Source of the DNA: Sphingorhabdus pulchriflava
GTDB lineage: Bacteria > Pseudomonadota > Alphaproteobacteria > Sphingomonadales > Sphingomonadaceae
Assembly: GCF_003367235.1 (NCBI RefSeq)
Contig: NZ_QRGP01000001.1
Location: 744,001-808,000, forward strand
Length of the DNA stretch: 64,000 nt
Direction: 5' to 3'
Positions 18,119 through 26,379 of the stretch are shown here, piece by piece (the first letter of the stretch is position 1; every line of letters begins with the position of its first letter). The notes beneath the pieces were generated by a model that did no database searches, was not told where the DNA came from, and was given only the letters and a program-made list of their open reading frames with translations. A program made the position numbers and the translations under genes.

Positions 18119-19330
18119 ATGGATCTGAGCTATGGCGCGGAAGCGGAAGAGTTTCGCAAGGAGGTCCGCGCCTTCCTGAAAGAGGCATGGACGCCAGCAG
18201 CTGAGTTGCGTGGCGCCGACTTAAAGGTCTTCATCAAGGACTTCCGGTTGAAAGCGACGGATAAAGGCTATTTGTACCGCGCGATTCCCAAACAATATGG
18301 AGGATCGGAGCAGCCAGTCGATGTGATCAAGGCCCAGGTGATCCGTGAGGAATTCGGCAAAATGCGCGCGCCCATGGAAATGGGCGGTAACGGCATGAAT
18401 ATGACCGTGCCAACCCTGCTGGAAAAAGGAACGGAGGAGCAGAAGGAGCTGTTCATCCGAAAGACCATGTCTGGCGAATATATCTGGGGCCAAGGTTACA
18501 GCGAACCCGGCTCCGGCTCTGATTTGGCGAGTGTCCGCACAAAAGGTGAATTGTCGGCCGATGGCACCAAATGGATCATCAATGGTCAGAAAATCTGGAC
18601 TTCGCAGGGTATGCAATCGACGCACATGTTCATGCTGGTGCGTACCGAGCCCGACGCGCCAAAACATGATGGCATCACTTATTTGCTGATAGACCTTAAC
18701 CAGCCCGGCATCACCCGCCGACCGATCAAGCAGATGACAGGCGAGGAAGGTGACCATACTTTTTGTGAATTCTTCTTCGACAATGCCGAAACGCCGGTCA
18801 GCTGGCAGGTCGGCGAACGCGGACAAGGCTGGTATGTCAGCCGCACCACGCTGAAGCATGAACGCGCCAGCATCGGCAGCGCCGATGGCCTTGGTAACCA
18901 GTTCAAAAAGCTTGTGGAACTGGCCAAGGAAACGGGCCGGATCGGTGAACCAATCATACGCGACAGGCTAGCCCAAATCGAAGGCTTCGTCCTTTCGCAT
19001 CGTTATACCAGCTTCCGGCTCTTTTCCTGCTCGGCAGCCGGCGAAGACCCCGGCAATGTGCAGCTGATGATGAAGCTGTACCTTACCGAAATTGGGCATG
19101 AAATGGCGCTGCTCGCACAAGAACTGATTGGTGAGTATGCCTTTATCGAGCCCGAAGGGGCAGGAGGCCGTGGTCCGCGAGGGCCAAGAGGGCCAGAAAA
19201 ATGGATGGACCAGATAATGGGCTCGCTAGGCAATTCGATCGCCGGTGGTGCGAGCAACATACAGCGCAACATTATCGGTGAGCGGGGTCTTGGACTGCCG
19301 CGTGACCTTGCCATGTCAGGAGAGAAATAA
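18119..19330 (+). CDS. Acyl-CoA dehydrogenase, Glu-bearing subunit of a pair
   Basis: 403 residues. YSEPGSGSDLASVR (127-140), INGQKIWTS and RTTLKHERAS (Glu at about 248) give an intact FAD loop and alternative-position base. An unusual Gly/Pro/Arg stretch, GGRGPRGPRGPE (349-360), stands where other ACADs have an ordinary loop before the last helix. Start ATG 18119 follows AGGAGAGTGGAA; the TTG at 18101 is an unnecessary extension. Overlaps the partner subunit by one base (TAATG). Probable heterotetrameric ACAD. Confidence 0.92.
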   Translation: MDLSYGAEAEEFRKEVRAFLKEAWTPAAELRGADLKVFIKDFRLKATDKGYLYRAIPKQYGGSEQPVDVIKAQVIREEFGKMRAPMEMGGNGMNMTVPTLLEKGTEEQKELFIRKTMSGEYIWGQGYSEPGSGSDLASVRTKGELSADGTKWIINGQKIWTSQGMQSTHMFMLVRTEPDAPKHDGITYLLIDLNQPGITRRPIKQMTGEEGDHTFCEFFFDNAETPVSWQVGERGQGWYVSRTTLKHERASIGSADGLGNQFKKLVELAKETGRIGEPIIRDRLAQIEGFVLSHRYTSFRLFSCSAAGEDPGNVQLMMKLYLTEIGHEMALLAQELIGEYAFIEPEGAGGRGPRGPRGPEKWMDQIMGSLGNSIAGGASNIQRNIIGERGLGLPRDLAMSGEK

Positions 19331-20328
19331 TGCGCTTTCACCTCTCCGAAGAACAGGTCGCCATTCAGGATGCCATTCGCGGAACGCTTGCCGATTGTTG
19401 GCAGCTGGAACAACAGCATAAATTTGCGGACGGTGAGGCAGATTTTGACCAAACCAGCTGGGATGCGCTGATGGCATTGGGGCTGGGTTCTATCTTGCTT
19501 CCGGACAGCGGAATGGGCCTGCTCGATGCCGCGCTGGTATGTGAAGTGGTCGGTGAGGCTGCCGCTCCCGGCCCGTTGATCGGCCAGCTTCTCTCCGTCG
19601 CTGCTGTGGCACACACATCTCACGAAGCAGCCAAGGCGTATCTGGCGGGGCTGGAAGCGGGCACGACGGTTGCCGCGCTCGCTCTCGGAGAAAGCCCCTA
19701 TGTCCAGTGCGCCAAGGCCGCGCAACTGTTTCTGGCAGGCGGACGTGACGGAGCGCTGTCGCTGATCGAAGCAGGAGAGGGCGTCACCATCGAGGCCGTC
19801 AAATCCACCGATCGCAGCCGACCCATATCCCGAGTCAGCTTCGAAGGTGCCAAGTCACATGAGCTTTTTGCAGCGGGTGATCCGATGGTAAGTAAAATCC
19901 ACGACGCTGCTCTTGTTCTCATCGCAGCAGACTCGCTTGGAGGAGCGCAAAAGTGCACCGATATGACTGTCGCCTACGCAAAGGAACGCGAACAGTTCGG
20001 ACAACCAATCGGTCGCTTTCAGGGTTTGAAGCATCAGCTGGCGCATATGGCATTGGACGTCGAGCCCGCCCGCGCGCAGGTCTGGTATGCTGCCTACGCC
20101 CACGACGCCAACCTTCCCGATGCCGAACGCGCAGCCGCCATGGCCAAGGCGCATCTTTGCGACGTTTATGTGCGTACCACGCGCGCGGCTGTCGCTGCGC
20201 ATGGGGGGATAGGCTATACTTGGGAATATGGTTTGAATTACTGGTTCCGCCGTGCGGCGTTCAACCGGGCATGGCTCGGCAGCCCGTTGCAACATCGCGC
20301 GCGCGCAGCCGATTTAGCGGGGTGGTGA
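19330..20328 (+). CDS. Acyl-CoA dehydrogenase, short partner subunit of a pair
   Basis: 332 residues, shorter than standalone ACADs. MRFHLSEEQVAIQDAIRGTL, KEREQFGQPIGRFQGLKHQLAHM and AAHGGIGYTWEYGLNYWFRRA identify the fold. The catalytic-Glu helix reads KIHDAALVLIAAD, without a base. Translation is coupled to the preceding Glu-bearing subunit through TAATG. Expected to be the structural or substrate-shaping half of the enzyme. Confidence 0.88.
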   Translation: MRFHLSEEQVAIQDAIRGTLADCWQLEQQHKFADGEADFDQTSWDALMALGLGSILLPDSGMGLLDAALVCEVVGEAAAPGPLIGQLLSVAAVAHTSHEAAKAYLAGLEAGTTVAALALGESPYVQCAKAAQLFLAGGRDGALSLIEAGEGVTIEAVKSTDRSRPISRVSFEGAKSHELFAAGDPMVSKIHDAALVLIAADSLGGAQKCTDMTVAYAKEREQFGQPIGRFQGLKHQLAHMALDVEPARAQVWYAAYAHDANLPDAERAAAMAKAHLCDVYVRTTRAAVAAHGGIGYTWEYGLNYWFRRAAFNRAWLGSPLQHRARAADLAGW

Positions 20329-20329
20329 G

Positions 20330-21394
20330 ATGAACGAAGTGAGAAATCCGGTATTCCTTCCAGAAGACGATTGTTACCATCAACTTTCGGAGGATCCTTA
20401 TGAAACCGAAACCAATTGGTGGTCGTTCAACATCCCGGAACGCAAGATAGGATGCTGGATACACGCGCCCTATTATCCGAACCGCAAGGCCATCACCTGG
20501 CGGATTTTTGCGTGGGATGACGAAGGCTATGACCCTGCACGCATGGCCTATTTTCGCAAAGTTGAAGAAGCGGCGATGCCCGACAATCCCGACCTGCGCG
20601 ATATCACTTTTCCTGGCGACAAGGCCGGTCCCGGCTACTCCTTGAAAATGATTGAGCCGGGGATGAAATATCATTTGCAATATGAAGACGTGTCACGCGG
20701 ATTTGCGCTCGATTTCACACATACAGGATTGCACGAACCGCATCGCTTTCCGCCCGGAAAGCCGCCCTTCATGCAGACGCCGCATTTCGATCAGCTCGGC
20801 CATGTTGAAGGCTGGATGACTTTGCGCGGCGAACGTATTCGCATTGACGGTATTGGCGTTCGCGACCGCACCTGGGGTCCACGTGGCGGCCCTTATGCTG
20901 CCAGCCCGAAAGTCTATGCGACCGATCTGGAACGCGTGAAGCACCCCGGCGGTGCGCGCTGGCGTGAGATTGAGCGCGAACGCGGGCGTGGTCGCATCCA
21001 GTACATTTTTGGTCACCGCAGGGATGGCACCGGATTCCTAGGTTTCGCCCGCGTACAGGATGCGGACGCCCAAGGCTGGGCCCCGATGAATGCCGGCTGG
21101 ATCCGCCGTGACGGCCAGTTCGGAAGCCTCGATGCCACGAAATCCCGTATGAAAACATGGCGCAATCCCAAGACCGGCTGGTGCACGCATATGGAAGTTG
21201 ATCTGATCGATGAACTTGGGCGTTCTATGCAAAGCGAAGGTTTTGCTGTCAGCACGATGAGCGAAGCGGGTTACGGCGTGAACCAGCTGATGCGCTGGGA
21301 TATCGACGGCGGCATTGGCTGGGGCGAGGATCAGGATGTTTGGAATGGCACCCATTTTTTGCGGGTGCTGGATGCGCTGAAGGCTACAGGCTGA
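20330..21394 (+). CDS. CrtC/AttH lipocalin-like protein (DUF7064/7065-type)
   Basis: 354 residues. No catalytic family is certain. The motif GIGVRDRTWGPRGG (about 184-197) is the hallmark of carotenoid 1,2-hydratase (CrtC)/AttH-like beta-barrel proteins and the DUF7064/7065 families, and aromatic-rich strands such as NWWSFNIPERKIGCWIHAP fit that fold. No signal peptide is visible, so it is probably cytoplasmic. It begins 1 bp after the ACAD partner subunit, in the same operon. CrtC adds water to an isolated C=C bond of a terpenoid, so hydration or binding of a hydrophobic intermediate is possible, but this is inference. Confidence 0.65.
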   Translation: MNEVRNPVFLPEDDCYHQLSEDPYETETNWWSFNIPERKIGCWIHAPYYPNRKAITWRIFAWDDEGYDPARMAYFRKVEEAAMPDNPDLRDITFPGDKAGPGYSLKMIEPGMKYHLQYEDVSRGFALDFTHTGLHEPHRFPPGKPPFMQTPHFDQLGHVEGWMTLRGERIRIDGIGVRDRTWGPRGGPYAASPKVYATDLERVKHPGGARWREIERERGRGRIQYIFGHRRDGTGFLGFARVQDADAQGWAPMNAGWIRRDGQFGSLDATKSRMKTWRNPKTGWCTHMEVDLIDELGRSMQSEGFAVSTMSEAGYGVNQLMRWDIDGGIGWGEDQDVWNGTHFLRVLDALKATG

Positions 21395-21397
21395 ACT

Positions 21398-22315
21398 GTG
21401 CTCGAAAATCTTCGCCTTCCGCTGATGTGCGCGCCGATGAGTTTTGCATCGTCGGTGCCATTGGCTGTCGCCTGTTGCAAGGCGGGCGTGATCGGCGGCT
21501 GGCAAGGCGGCACCGCGACGACCGATGAAGAATTTGAAGCTTATCTGATTGCTCTGGACGGGGTCAAAGGCGCGCCGCCCATCGTCAACATCCCGGCCCG
21601 CTGGGGCAGCGATCCGAAGTGGCAATCTCGGCTCGATATGCTCGGCGATCATAGGGCCCCGCTCGTGCTGTCGAGTCTCGGCGATCCATCCGCGCTGGTG
21701 GCGCGCGTGCATCAATGGGGCGGCCGTGTCATTCAGGATGTCACAACGATGAAGCACGCCGAAAAGGCAATTACAGCAGGCGTTGATGGCCTGATGCTGA
21801 CTTGCGCGGGGGCGGGCGGACATACCGGTTTCTTAACGCCGCTCGCATTCGTGCCCGCTGTTCGACGGATATGGAGCGGCTTGCTGATTGTCGCAGGCGG
21901 GATTGCCGATGTGCACGGAATGGCGGGTTCGCTAGCATTGGGTGGAGACATTGCCGCAATGGGCACGCGCTTCATCGCCACCCCCGAATCGGGCGTGGTC
22001 GAGGGGCACCGCACGATGATCCCGACCGAAGGTATGGACAACATCATCGCGTCCGCCGCTATGAATGGCGTGCCCGCACATTGGATGCGGTCCTCTATCG
22101 AAGCCGTCGGACTAGATCCCAAAACTCTGCCCAACGTTCGCAGTGAAATGCCCGAAGGTGTGATGCCTTGGCGCGACATCTGGAGTGCAGGGCAAAGCGT
22201 CGGCCTCATTGACGCGGTTGAGCCTGTCGCCGATCTGGTGGAAAGGCTCGCGACCGAATTCGAATCTCTTCCCAACCTGCCCGATTGGCGGGCGCGGCTG
22301 GGCCGATTGAACTAG
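21398..22315 (+). CDS. Nitronate monooxygenase-family FMN protein (1)
   Basis: 305 residues with GTG start at 21398, three bases after the previous stop. TIM-barrel FMN family of 2-nitropropane dioxygenases: LMCAPMSFASSVPLAVACCKAGVIG at the N-terminus, CAGAGGHTGF (phosphate loop/His) and VAGGIADVHGMAGSLALGGDIAAMGTRFIAT. In catabolic clusters these proteins often act as enoyl or dienoyl reductase-like flavoproteins rather than on nitronates; the substrate cannot be told here. Followed 9 bp later by a second, diverged paralogue. Confidence 0.87.
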   Translation: MLENLRLPLMCAPMSFASSVPLAVACCKAGVIGGWQGGTATTDEEFEAYLIALDGVKGAPPIVNIPARWGSDPKWQSRLDMLGDHRAPLVLSSLGDPSALVARVHQWGGRVIQDVTTMKHAEKAITAGVDGLMLTCAGAGGHTGFLTPLAFVPAVRRIWSGLLIVAGGIADVHGMAGSLALGGDIAAMGTRFIATPESGVVEGHRTMIPTEGMDNIIASAAMNGVPAHWMRSSIEAVGLDPKTLPNVRSEMPEGVMPWRDIWSAGQSVGLIDAVEPVADLVERLATEFESLPNLPDWRARLGRLN

Positions 22316-22324
22316 GAGACTATC

Positions 22325-23305
22325 ATGGCTTTCAAGACCCGCATCACCGATCTGCTTGAGATCGAACACCCCATTGTCCAGGGCGGCATGCAGGGCGTCG
22401 GCACGGCGGAACTCGCTTCTGCCGTTTCGAATGCGGGAGGTCTTGGTATCCTTACAGCACTGACGCAGCCGACACCCGCCGCGCTGCGTGAAGAGATTGA
22501 ACGCACCCGCTCAATGACCAAGAATCCGATCGGCGTGAATATGACGATCTTTCCGACGATAAACTCGCCCGATTACAATGCCTATGCCGATGCGATCATC
22601 GAAAGCGGTGTGAAAGTGGTCGAAACTGCGGGAACACCTGCCGTGCGCGAAATCTGGGCGAAGTTGCAACCGCATGGGATCAAGATCCTCCACAAATGCA
22701 CCGCTGTCCGTCATGCCTTGTCCGCAGAACGCAACGGTTGCGATGCGATTTCGATCGATGGTTTCGAATGCGCAGGTCATCCCGGCGAAGATGACATTCC
22801 CGGTTTGATCCTGATCCCGGCTGCTGCCGATCAGGTCAAAATCCCCATGCTGGCAAGTGGCGGCTTTGGTGATGGGCGCGGCCTTGTCGCTGCGCTGGCA
22901 CTCGGCGCGGATGGCATCAATATGGGCACCCGATTCTGCGCGACACAGGAGGCGCAAATCCACGCCAATGTCAAACAGGCCTATATCGACAATGACGAAC
23001 GCGGCACCAATTTGATCTTCCGCAGCCTCAAGAATACGGCTCGGGTGGGCAAAAGCGAAGTGTCCGACGAAGTGGTTCGCCGTCTTGCGCAACCTGGTGC
23101 GACTTTTAAGGACGTGCAAGAACTGGTCTCTGGCGAAAAGGGCCGTGAAATGCTGAAAGACGGTGATCTGACCAAAGGCATTTTCTGGGCTGGCATGATT
23201 CAGGGCCTAATCCACGACATTCCGACCTGCAAGGATCTGATCGACCGGATCATATCCGAGGCTGAGAGCATCATCGATAACCGGCTTGCAAGTTTGCGGA
23301 TATAA
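22325..23305 (+). CDS. Nitronate monooxygenase-family FMN protein (2)
   Basis: 326 residues. HPIVQGGMQGVGTAELASAVSNAGGLG at the N-terminus, FECAGHPGEDDI and ASGGFGDGRGLVAALALGADGINMGTRF are the classic FMN-binding segments. A TAGGAGAC ribosome site precedes the ATG. Last gene of the 18119-23305 operon. Tandem NMO-family genes beside ACAD pairs suggest two related flavin-dependent steps or a two-subunit enzyme; activity on nitronates is unproven. Confidence 0.9.
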   Translation: MAFKTRITDLLEIEHPIVQGGMQGVGTAELASAVSNAGGLGILTALTQPTPAALREEIERTRSMTKNPIGVNMTIFPTINSPDYNAYADAIIESGVKVVETAGTPAVREIWAKLQPHGIKILHKCTAVRHALSAERNGCDAISIDGFECAGHPGEDDIPGLILIPAAADQVKIPMLASGGFGDGRGLVAALALGADGINMGTRFCATQEAQIHANVKQAYIDNDERGTNLIFRSLKNTARVGKSEVSDEVVRRLAQPGATFKDVQELVSGEKGREMLKDGDLTKGIFWAGMIQGLIHDIPTCKDLIDRIISEAESIIDNRLASLRI

Positions 23306-23314
23306 ACCTTAGGT

Positions 23315-23362
23315 GGATTGACGAGGTCGCGTTGCTCGTCAGCGCTTGAATTTCGTCAATCC
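23315..23362. terminator. Inverted repeat between convergent genes, possible bidirectional terminator
   Basis: A perfect 10-base inverted repeat: GGATTGACGA at 23315-23324 and TCGTCAATCC at 23353-23362. An alternative inner hairpin pairs TGACGAG (23319-23325) with CTCGTCA (23335-23341). The right arm contains the stop codon of the quinone reductase gene. There is no long T run on either strand, so intrinsic termination is only possible. Confidence 0.4.
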
Positions 23363-24333
23363 ATCACAAGTACGACGCGACCAGCGCTTTGTCCCGCGGC
23401 TGCGGCCTCCATCGCTTGGATATAGCTCTCCAGCTTATAGGTGGCGGCGATGGCGGGTTTGAGAATGCCCTGCGCGGCGAGGGTAAAGATCGTTTTGCGG
23501 TTCGCTTCGCTGCGTTCAGGCTCGTAGATTCCAAATTGCCGGATATCGACCCCGACCAGGCTTGCACCTTTCAGCAGCGGCAAGTTGGTCCGCAGCGCTG
23601 CGATGCCAGCCGGAAAGCCGATGATCAGATGCCGCCCGCCCCAGCCGAGGCTGCGAAAGGCAGGGTCGGTCATATCGCCCCCTACAGGATCGAACACGAC
23701 ATCAACTGGCTTGTCGCCATTTGCATGCTTGACCTGATCGCGCCAATCCTCTGCACGTCCGTCAATCGCGATGTCAGCGCCCGACACAAGTGTCAGAGCG
23801 CGCTTTTCAGCGTTGGAGGCCAGCGAAATGACGCGGGCGCCGAGATGCTTGCCAATCTGGACGGCCGCCAGCCCGGTCGCTCCGGCAGCCCCCAGCACCA
23901 GCAATGTCTCACCTGGCTTTAGGTGCCCCCTGTCGACGAGCGCGTGCCAGGCGGTGGCATAGCTGACCGGAAAGACGGCGGCGGAGATCAGGTCCATTTC
24001 ATCGGGGACTAAACGCAAGGCGCGTTGGGGCAGGACGATCTCTTCGGCAAAAAGCCCGCCCCATGCGCTGCACACTACGTGGTCTCCCACCGCAAATCCG
24101 GATACGTCTTCCGCGACTTCGGTGACAATGCCTGCACCTTCCGATCCCGGAATGAAAGGTAGCGGAGGTTTGACCTGATATTCTCCCTTGGCAGTGAGTA
24201 CGTCGACAAAGCTTATCCCCGCAGCCTTGATCGCGATACGGACATGCCCTTTCTGCAACGGTTGTGCCGGTCGTTCCACCAAAGAGTATACATCGGGCGG
24301 ACCAAATTGGTCTGCGATCACGACACGTGGCAT
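23356..24333 (-). CDS. NADPH:quinone oxidoreductase-type zinc-independent MDR
   Basis: 325 residues. Medium-chain reductase with the QOR-like N-terminus VIADQFGPPDVYSLVERP, FIPGSEGAGIVTEV, and Rossmann motif LGAAGATGLAAVQIGKHLGARVI. Zinc-ligand cysteines of alcohol dehydrogenases are absent, as in QOR and enoyl-thioester reductases. Reaction: NADPH-dependent reduction of a quinone or an alpha,beta-unsaturated carbonyl. ATG 24333 follows AGAGGAGC; the longer upstream frame overlaps the SDR and is rejected. Last gene of the MarR-kinase-ACAD operon. Confidence 0.9.
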   Translation of the reverse strand: MPRVVIADQFGPPDVYSLVERPAQPLQKGHVRIAIKAAGISFVDVLTAKGEYQVKPPLPFIPGSEGAGIVTEVAEDVSGFAVGDHVVCSAWGGLFAEEIVLPQRALRLVPDEMDLISAAVFPVSYATAWHALVDRGHLKPGETLLVLGAAGATGLAAVQIGKHLGARVISLASNAEKRALTLVSGADIAIDGRAEDWRDQVKHANGDKPVDVVFDPVGGDMTDPAFRSLGWGGRHLIIGFPAGIAALRTNLPLLKGASLVGVDIRQFGIYEPERSEANRKTIFTLAAQGILKPAIAATYKLESYIQAMEAAAAGQSAGRVVLVMD

Positions 24334-24352
24334 AGCGACTGCTCCTCTATCT

Positions 24353-25102
24353 TTATCGCTGCCCGCCATCGACGCGCAGCAACGCGCCTGTGGTATAGGA
24401 TGAGGCGGGGCTGGCAAGCATCAACGCCGCAGTGACGATCTCCGGTGGATGACCGGGCCGGCCAAGGGCAACAGGTTGCTTTTCACGCTTCTTGGGATCC
24501 CAGGCCTCTGCAATGTCAGTGAGAAAAGGGCCCGCAGAAATGGTATTGACGCGCACCTTGGGCCCATATTCCCGGCTAAGAGAAACAGTCATGGCGTTGA
24601 GCGCCGCTTTCGCCGCGCCATAGGGAACGACACCGGGCAGGGCCATCAGTGCGCCGGTCGAACTGATATTGATGATGCAACCGCCATCCCCTTGCGCCAT
24701 GCGGTGACCGATCTGGCTGGCGAGACGGAATGGGCCTTTGAAATTCAGGTTCATCACCGAATCAAATAGGCTTTCGGGCATTTCGTGGCTGGGGCAGGGC
24801 GGTGACATGCCTGCATTGTTGATGAGAATATCAACGCGTCCAAACTCCGCATAGGCAGTCTCAATCAGTGCATCGCACTCCGCCCATTTACCGACATGGG
24901 CACCAAAGGCCAATGCCTTGCGCCCCAGTGCACGGACTTCTCCGGCAACAGCCTCGCAATTCTCCAGCTTGCGGCTTGCGATGATCAGGTCCGCGCCTCG
25001 CTCTGCAAAGGCTTTGACCATCTGATAGCCTAGACCACGACTGCCACCGGTGACGAGTATGACTTTGCCGGTGAAATCGAACAGCGGATCAACTGCCATC
25101 AT
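24353..25102 (-). CDS. SDR family oxidoreductase
   Basis: 249 residues. Complete classical SDR: TGGSRGLG cofactor loop, NNAG, ISSTG with catalytic Ser and YGAAK. C-terminal TTGALLRVDGGQR. Probably a 3-hydroxyacyl-CoA or ring alcohol dehydrogenase using NAD(P). The start is at ATGATG overlapping the stop of the ACAD10/11-like gene (the second ATG, 25099, is possible). In this operon it would follow the kinase/ACAD pair and could oxidise the 3-hydroxyacyl-CoA they yield. Confidence 0.9.
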   Translation of the reverse strand: MMAVDPLFDFTGKVILVTGGSRGLGYQMVKAFAERGADLIIASRKLENCEAVAGEVRALGRKALAFGAHVGKWAECDALIETAYAEFGRVDILINNAGMSPPCPSHEMPESLFDSVMNLNFKGPFRLASQIGHRMAQGDGGCIINISSTGALMALPGVVPYGAAKAALNAMTVSLSREYGPKVRVNTISAGPFLTDIAEAWDPKKREKQPVALGRPGHPPEIVTAALMLASPASSYTTGALLRVDGGQR

Positions 25103-26376
25103 GACACTCCATTCTGATATGCTGCCAACCGGCTTGGTCCGTGATCGCTTGGGAATAGGCCGGGCGCGGGCTTTGTATTTTTCAGATAGGCGCGCGCTAC
25201 TTGAGCCAGATGCACCTCTGTCGGCCCATCGGCAAGCGCAAGGCTGGGCAGGCCCATCCACATATCAGCTAGCGGCGTTTCGAGCGTAACGCCGAGCGAT
25301 CCATGGATCTGGATCGCGCGCTGAACAATGTCGTGATAGACTTTGGCCATCTGCACCTTGCACATGGCGATATGCGTGCGTGCGGCGCCATGCGGTTCAT
25401 TGTCGATGATCCATGCGGTCTTTAGCACAAGCAAGCGAAACTGTTCGAGTTCGATGACCGACTGGCCAATCGCGCCTTGCACAAACTGGTGTTCGGATAG
25501 CAGCTTGCCTTTAGTGCGGCGCGATACGGCGCGTTCCAGCATCATATCTATGGCGCGTTGGCACTTGCCGACCGTGCGCATGGCATGATGCACCCGCCCG
25601 CCGCCAAGCCGCGCCTGTGCTACCTTGAAACCTTCACCGGGGCCGCCCAGCATCGCATCCAATGGCACCCGTACCTTGTTGTAGCGGATGTAGGCATGCG
25701 TGCCGTCATCCTCGCCCTTGCTGTCCCCCATGGTTTGCGAGTGCCGGATAAATTCGATGCCCGGCGTATCTGTCGGGACAATCAGCATCGACATGCGACC
25801 ATGGGGGGGATTTTCGGGATTTGTCACTGCCATGACAATCAGGAAGCTGGCAAAGCGCGCATTGGAAGAAAACCATTTTTCTCCCTCGATCACCCATGCG
25901 TCACCGTCGCGGTACGCCTTGCAGGTAAATTCGGTGGGGTCCGCGCCTGCTTGCGGTTCTGTCATCGAGAAGGTCGAGACGATCTCACCCGCCATCAGCG
26001 GCTTCAGAAAGCGTGCCTTTTGCTCCTCGGTGCCGAACATGGCGAGAATTTCGGCATTTCCGGTATCGGGCGCTGCGGTGCCAAAGATGGTGGGCGCCCA
26101 ATAAGATCGGCCAAGGATTTCGTTCATCAGCGCGAGCGTTAGCTGACCATAGCCCGGCCCGCCCAGTTCTGGCCCCAGGTGACAGGCCCAAAGCCCTTGC
26201 GCCTTCACCTGATCCTGCAGCGGTTTGATGTAAGCGCGCGATTCCGTATTGCCCACATCATAGGGCGCGCCATGGCCGGGGTAGAGCAGGTCGATCATCT
26301 CGCATTTGGTGCGGACGAAATTGTCCATCCAGTCGAGCTTTGCCTGCAATTCGGGTTCGATGCGGAAATCGATCAT
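25099..26376 (-). CDS. ACAD10/11-like acyl-CoA dehydrogenase
   Basis: 425 residues. Resembles the ACAD domain of ACAD10/ACAD11: N-terminus MIDFRIEPELQAKLDWM, then MTEPQAGADPTEFTCKA, HSQTMGDSKGEDDGTHAYIRY and QIHGSLGVTLETPLADMWMGL. The Asp-containing GVTLETPLADMW segment stands where a HGG(I/M)GYT motif is usual. In mammals and in the Pseudomonas putida levulinate (Lva) pathway, ACADs of this type act with an APH-fold kinase on 4-phosphoacyl-CoA to give 3-hydroxyacyl-CoA. The kinase gene here ends 3 bp upstream, so the same chemistry is a good hypothesis. GGATAG precedes the ATG. Confidence 0.9.
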   Translation of the reverse strand: MIDFRIEPELQAKLDWMDNFVRTKCEMIDLLYPGHGAPYDVGNTESRAYIKPLQDQVKAQGLWACHLGPELGGPGYGQLTLALMNEILGRSYWAPTIFGTAAPDTGNAEILAMFGTEEQKARFLKPLMAGEIVSTFSMTEPQAGADPTEFTCKAYRDGDAWVIEGEKWFSSNARFASFLIVMAVTNPENPPHGRMSMLIVPTDTPGIEFIRHSQTMGDSKGEDDGTHAYIRYNKVRVPLDAMLGGPGEGFKVAQARLGGGRVHHAMRTVGKCQRAIDMMLERAVSRRTKGKLLSEHQFVQGAIGQSVIELEQFRLLVLKTAWIIDNEPHGAARTHIAMCKVQMAKVYHDIVQRAIQIHGSLGVTLETPLADMWMGLPSLALADGPTEVHLAQVARAYLKNTKPAPGLFPSDHGPSRLAAYQNGVS

Positions 26377-26379
26377 GGT

